DNA from: Saccharina japonica
Lineage: Eukaryota > Sar > Phaeophyceae > Laminariales > Laminariaceae
NCBI GenBank assembly: GCA_008828725.1
Contig: MEHQ01004522.1
Coordinates: 42,506 to 106,505 of the forward strand
Length of the DNA stretch: 64,000 nt
Direction: 5' to 3'
Shown here: one piece after another, positions 59,759-64,000 of the stretch
Layout of the letters: each line of letters opens with the position of its first letter
Numbering within the stretch: the stretch's first letter is position 1
Notes under the pieces: model-generated
The model's input: the letters and a program-made list of their open reading frames with translations, nothing else
Told to the model about the DNA's origin: nothing
Database searches by the model: none
Position numbers and translations under genes: made by a program

Positions 59759-60830
59759 GGTGTTGTTGTTGTTGTTGTTGTTGTTGTCACGAGACCCGCT
59801 GTCGCAAGCTTTGGCGATAATCTGTTCGCGTTGACTGGGCTTTTCGCTCTGAGAGGGACCCACCTCAAACCCCGAACCTTGCCGCCATATATTAAAAAAT
59901 AAAAAGAGGTGTAGCGCGCGGGTGGTTTATCGACGTGCTTGAACATGGTGACACAAGGACAGACGTAAGCAAGCAAGGTGGTACCGGTACTAGCTAACGA
60001 CGCGCCACAGAACCGGGACTTCTCCATTCTCCAGTTTATTGAGCTCGCTCGCTCGGCACCTCTGACTCATCCCACGGTATACCGTATAGGGGTTTCAAGT
60101 AGTTTCTGCCTTCTGAGGCAATATTTTGTCACTGGGACCGGTTGAGCTCTTCAAGTGGGTTACTACGGGTTGCTGGTTACAGGCAGTAGTATGATACGGT
60201 AACCTGTATACCTTTTCTACGGCTAGCGCATAGAAATCTTGGTCTTACTCGAAAATCTGTCATAGGACTAGCGTATAGAAATCTTGGTCTTACTCGTAAA
60301 TCTGTTATAGGGACTAGTGCATAGAAATCTTGGTCGGATTGCGTCGAACAAACTTCTTCGAATTCATGTTTCGGGTGGCACAGTGGCATATTGTGCTGAA
60401 ATACTCGTGCGAGGAGCTCAGAAAGTAAGCCATCACCCCTATAAGGCATTGCTTCTCGTCCCCCCGGTCAACTTTCAATACGAGAAGAGCCGAGAAGAGC
60501 AAGACCAAGTCACGACGACCATGTCATCCCACCTCACGACGTGCGCTTACACCCATGTGCCGCCCGGTTCCCTAGCAGAACGCGTGTCACGGTAGGGCAG
60601 TTGACCAAAGTCTAGAAAACAGGGCGCCGTTCGCCAGTTCCACCATGAGAAAGAAAGAAAAAAAAATCCAGCCGTCGACGTGCAAGAAACTACCTGAAGG
60701 ATAAGAGTTTCAGCCGTTCGATTGCGAAACAAAAAAAATACGTCGCAAACAAAAGAGCCAGAAACAAAATCTCTACCCCCTGCCCAAGGCCACCCGATCC
60801 CATGTGCACGAATACTTATAAACCCCTCAC
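57988..60830. other. Intergenic region with simple repeats, no supported gene
   Basis: Contains minus-strand copies of both G-tract-linked repeats (59117-59183, 59195-59232), a long GTT microsatellite (59677-59787) and a diverged hairpin fragment of the GAGGAGCTC type (about 60410-60422). A run of small ATAGAAATCTTGGTCTTACTC repeats lies at about 60228-60335. Confidence 0.5.
59677..59787. repeat. GTT trinucleotide microsatellite
   Basis: About 36 GTT units with one GGT interruption. It creates poly-Val, poly-Thr and poly-Asn spurious frames. Confidence 0.95.
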
Positions 60831-61206
60831 CCGAAACTTTAGCCGGCACAGCGATTGCGGCTGGCAGCGCCTCGTCTCCAAGTCGAAGACGCACTCCGGG
60901 TCGGACGGCGGCGCCACGCGCGCCTCGTACGCCCGTTTCGCGCTGCCCAGCCCCCACGTCAGCGTCGCGGCGAGCCGCCTCACAGCCGGGTCGTCAGACG
61001 GGTCCCAAGCGGCCTCGCACTCCGGGCTGCGTTCCCAGGGGTGCAGGAGGCGGCAGGTGCGGCCGGGGGTGTAGTCGCCGAAGCGTAGGCGCGCGCCGCA
61101 CAAGCACTTCGGCTCACAGCGGAGGCGGCTCCAGTTGAAGTCGCACTCCGCGTCCGTGGGTGGGACTGTACGGGTGAGGACGTACTTTCTCGCTCGCTCC
61201 ACCCAA
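60831..61206 (-). CDS. Exon of an unknown protein with a repeated cysteine motif
   Basis: A 376-nt exon between acceptor ACAAG (61207-61211) and donor CGG|GTGAGG (60830). It reads WVERARKYVLTRTVPPTDAE, then two related blocks: ECDFNWSRLRCEPKCLCGAR followed by LRFGDYTPGRTCRLL, and ECVFDLETRRCQPQSLCRLK. The shared pattern is E-C-x-F-x(5)-R-C-x-P-x(3)-C, so cysteines are probably paired or metal-bound, and more repeats may follow in the next exon. Between the blocks is an Ala/Arg-rich helix (RRLAATLTWGLGSAKRAYEA). Codon use is strongly GC-ending, as in the other real exons. No family recognised; neither end of the gene is placed. Confidence 0.6.
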
Positions 61207-63103
61207 CTTGTGGGTGGCGTTAGGGGGTAGGGGGGAGGGGTAGGGGAAAGGGTGATGGGGGTTGGGACGTGCGGCGTATTATTACGGGGGGGCATAGTAC
61301 ATACAACCTGCGGTACACACAAAAACCTCTATATTTCATATTTCCCTATTTTTACTAACAATATTTGGTCCTATTACTATGGTCCCCCGTAATATATGTG
61401 TTTATTAGCCCTTCAGATATTCAGAGGGGAAAAGCCACGAAAGCAAATGAAGATCAGTGCGCAGCGTGGGCCACACGAAGCAGCACGGGTGGGTTAATGG
61501 GGGTGATCATTTTGGTACCCGGCTTAACTTGCACGACACAGCGTGCAGCATGATACGAATTGTAAAAGCAGCGCTCTTACATGAAATCCGCACCAAGGAG
61601 GATATGATCCATCCCCACTCCCCGGGTTTCCGGGTGACTCTGATATCTGGATAATGTTTTGGTGCAGTTGGTTATGCCGCTATTTTTGTGTCACGTTTGC
61701 ATTTGGATCTTTGGCTGGTTCATGCCTTAGCAGACAAGCGGGTGTTTCAGTTAACCGTCCTGTCTACAGCAATCTATGATTATCTCCAGATTGGCCGTCC
61801 GCATTTTTTCAGAGGAGTTCTACACCTCGAATTTGGGGTGCCGTAGTGGTTAAGATTGGTCGAAATGATTAAAAAGGCACAAACTAAGACAAAAAACACC
61901 CCAACTATTAATAAAAGGTTGCGCTTCACTTGCAGGCAGCTATAGCTCTCCACAACCGACCGCGGCCCAAGAAATTGAGTAACGCTACTTATATGGGGCG
62001 TGTGAGGGTATCGGGTGCATCAGACAGTAGCGGTCGACAGCCAGAAAAGACTCGCGAGGTGTGCTCATGAACGCAACACAGAAAAAAAAAAAACGCAAAA
62101 TCACTACACATTTCATTGCAAGCTCCGGCACCTACTGTAGTACCATGGCTACAGCACCAATAAAAAAAAAACGAATTTCACCAAATTTATGCTGTTTTTT
62201 CATGGATCTTTTGAAAACTACTGCAGTGCGCTGACATTTCCGAAAAAAATGCGGAAAAGAACAATACGATCCCATCAGAAGTGGTTAATTATTGGGTAAA
62301 ACGAAACGAAAAAACGGGCTATAAACGAACCTGGATTCTTGTATATTTGCAGCAGCTTTCTCATACCGAGATGAAAAGGACCTTGTCTGCAAACCCCTTT
62401 ATCTATTTCCAAGCCGTTTGCATATTTTGGCGTAACGCCTACTTGCGCCTCTCCACAATCTATCCCTGAGAGTTCCGCCGTGGGCTTAATTTGACCGCAT
62501 TTGTTTATCTTTTTGGGGGGTTGTATACTTTCCTTGAAACCAGTCGCGGACATTGAAGCATACCGGCAGTGGCGGGGATGCAAACAACGGAGACAGGTTC
62601 GGCTTAAAACTCAAAACGGTTACGATATAGTCTATTTACAGACGGCCAACGAGGAAGTTACAAACGGCACCCATTTTCAAGCTCTCAGCCAGCAGAGGAA
62701 ATGCAGCTCGTTCATTTTGCGCCGTCACCCTCGACACAGGGCAGAAAATTACCAAAAGCCAACCATACACCACATACAATACCCAAACCCGATCTAAACG
62801 CACTCTCTCTCCCCCCCTTCTCACCTCTAATCTACACCATACTTTGCACATCGTGGCACCGAAATATCAAAATATCAAGCTCTGACGTACACCGACCGGT
62901 AGAGATGACGGTTTCTAGTCATCGCGACCCGCCACAACGCCGTCCGACGTCCATCATGTATATTAATAGAACCGAGTCGGATTATAGCCTTCTGCCAAAC
63001 CACTGCTGATGTGCCCTGGAAAGAAAGCGCGCTTTACATACACACATACGAAGCGCATTCACGAATGGACGCCGGAAAGACAGAGATAAGGCGGCACACT
63101 TTC
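61207..63103. other. No gene supported
   Basis: AT-richer spacer or intron with poly-A runs; TATTAATA at 61906-61913 and 62961-62968. No exon recognised between the two minus-strand genes, which could in principle be one gene. Confidence 0.4.
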
Positions 63104-63794
63104 TCACATGTCGAGCAAGGACTTCGCGTCCTCCTCCGCCAAAATCTTTCGCCGCACTTCCGCCTCCATCTGTTTCACGCGCTGCGCAAACTCTTCCTGC
63201 GGAGCCTGGGCAAACTCGGCACCCGCGTCGCCACCAGCAGCGCCGCCATCGCCAGCAGCGCCGCCGTCGCTGCTAGCATTCTCCCCGTCGTTTTTCTTCG
63301 CGTCACGTCTCGCGCCCAGCCCTTGACCGTCGGTGTCACGCCGCTGATACCGTCCCCCCTCCACCCTACCGTTGCTCCCATCAGTCGTGGAGCCCTCCCA
63401 CGCAGCAGACTCTACCCCCACGCCCTCGTCCATGCCCGGGGGTTGTTCTTGTCCAGGAAATACCCGTACATCGTCGGCTAACGTGTCTGTATCTGGCAAG
63501 GGACTGCTGGGCGTTTTTGCTGGTTGTCGTCGTTCGCCTCGGCTGTCGGCGGGCCCATACCCGGCGGAAGAATCTACGCTCGGAGCGGCGGCGGCGGCGG
63601 CGGCGGCAAGACCGCTTCGACCTTCCGCATGGTCGAAGGACCCTGTAACAGCATCACCGCCACTGCCTGCTTCTGCTTCTTCCACCGGTAGACCAGCCGT
63701 GGCCGTCGATTCGGCAGCGTGGAAGGCAGCAGCCGCTTCGTCGACGTTGGCGCTATTCTCTGGTTCCGATGTTGGCAGTCGTTGCTCTGTGGTC

Positions 63795-63831
<37 letters not shown>

Positions 63832-64000
63832 CAGCCGCAGTATCGTCGGCACCACCACCGCCACCGCCACCACGGCCAACAAGGTCATCGCCACCGCCCG
63901 AAGAGCCAGAGGTAGGGGTGACATCAGCAGCGGAGTCGCTGGGTTCGATGTCTGGTGCCGCGGTGTTAGTGCCGCCGTCGCTGGGCCCATCGTCCTCGTT
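63104..64000 (-). CDS. Acidic Ala/Gly/Asp-rich protein, 3' end (runs off the window)
   Basis: An open frame from the window edge to TGA at 63104-63106, about 298 codons, with no ATG needed because the gene starts beyond 64000. It opens in DDGPSDGGTNT, has a CAG-coded poly-Ala tract and a poly-Gly tract, then Gly/Asp/Ser-rich linkers. It ends in a charged helix, EEFAQRVKQMEAEVRRKILA followed by EEDAKSLLDM. Composition suggests a disordered protein with a short C-terminal coiled coil. Function unknown. Confidence 0.6.

Noticed and set aside
59293-60027. Long minus-strand frame with poly-Thr, and a plus-strand frame with poly-Val
   Set aside because: Both arise from the GTT microsatellite; the flanks show no domain or codon bias like the real exons.

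Overview
The window is nuclear DNA from an intron-rich eukaryote. GC-rich exons sit among long introns full of repeats, simple-sequence tracts and small DNA elements. The style (G/C homopolymers, CTG/CAG and GTT runs, many short palindromes, an animal/plant-type POLA1 plus a Dicer-type helicase) fits a stramenopile, most likely a brown alga. That assignment is inference from style, not from a marker gene. Five single N bases (11183, 27866, 35063, 40823, 41486) look like contig joins. Sequence on both sides of the first three is duplicated, so part of the apparent structure may come from assembly.

Layout. 493-11989 (+): the C-terminal half of the DNA polymerase alpha catalytic subunit in 13 exons, from the linker before motif A to the stop codon; the gene starts upstream of the window. 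Its last intron and last exon lie in a 3.3-kb inverted repeat centred on the N at 11183. 12808-19660: no clear gene, only repeats. 20047-24216 (-): a two-exon Dicer-type DExH helicase with a 0.8-kb inverted-repeat element in its intron. 24554-29880: a near-identical duplicated block split by an N; one copy carries a 1.37-kb hAT-like insertion and the other has the exact empty site. The block also holds a possible two-exon mini-gene and arrays of a 42-bp palindromic repeat. 32130-33740: a decayed second copy of the POLA1 3' end. 33.8-48 kb: MITEs, a tRNA-derived SINE, a miniature LTR element (TRIM) and an 899-bp tandem duplication. 51137-53142 (+): a coiled-coil protein gene, followed directly by a ~190-bp satellite. 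54-60.8 kb: MITEs and simple repeats. 60831-61206 (-): one exon of an unknown protein with a repeated cysteine motif. 63104-64000 (-): the 3' end of an Ala/Gly/Asp-rich acidic protein that runs off the window.

The recognisable genes act in separate processes (replication priming; RNA silencing or dsRNA recognition) and are not an operon or cluster. The most unusual material is in the repeats. An 8-mer, TATTAATA, replaces a plain TA at three unrelated loci that each have an 'empty' counterpart in the window. A 9-bp palindrome, TACCWGGTA, is about thirty-fold over chance. A miniature LTR element has tRNA-like promoter boxes across its LTR/internal boundary. A terminal-inverted-repeat element is filled with 42-bp palindromes.
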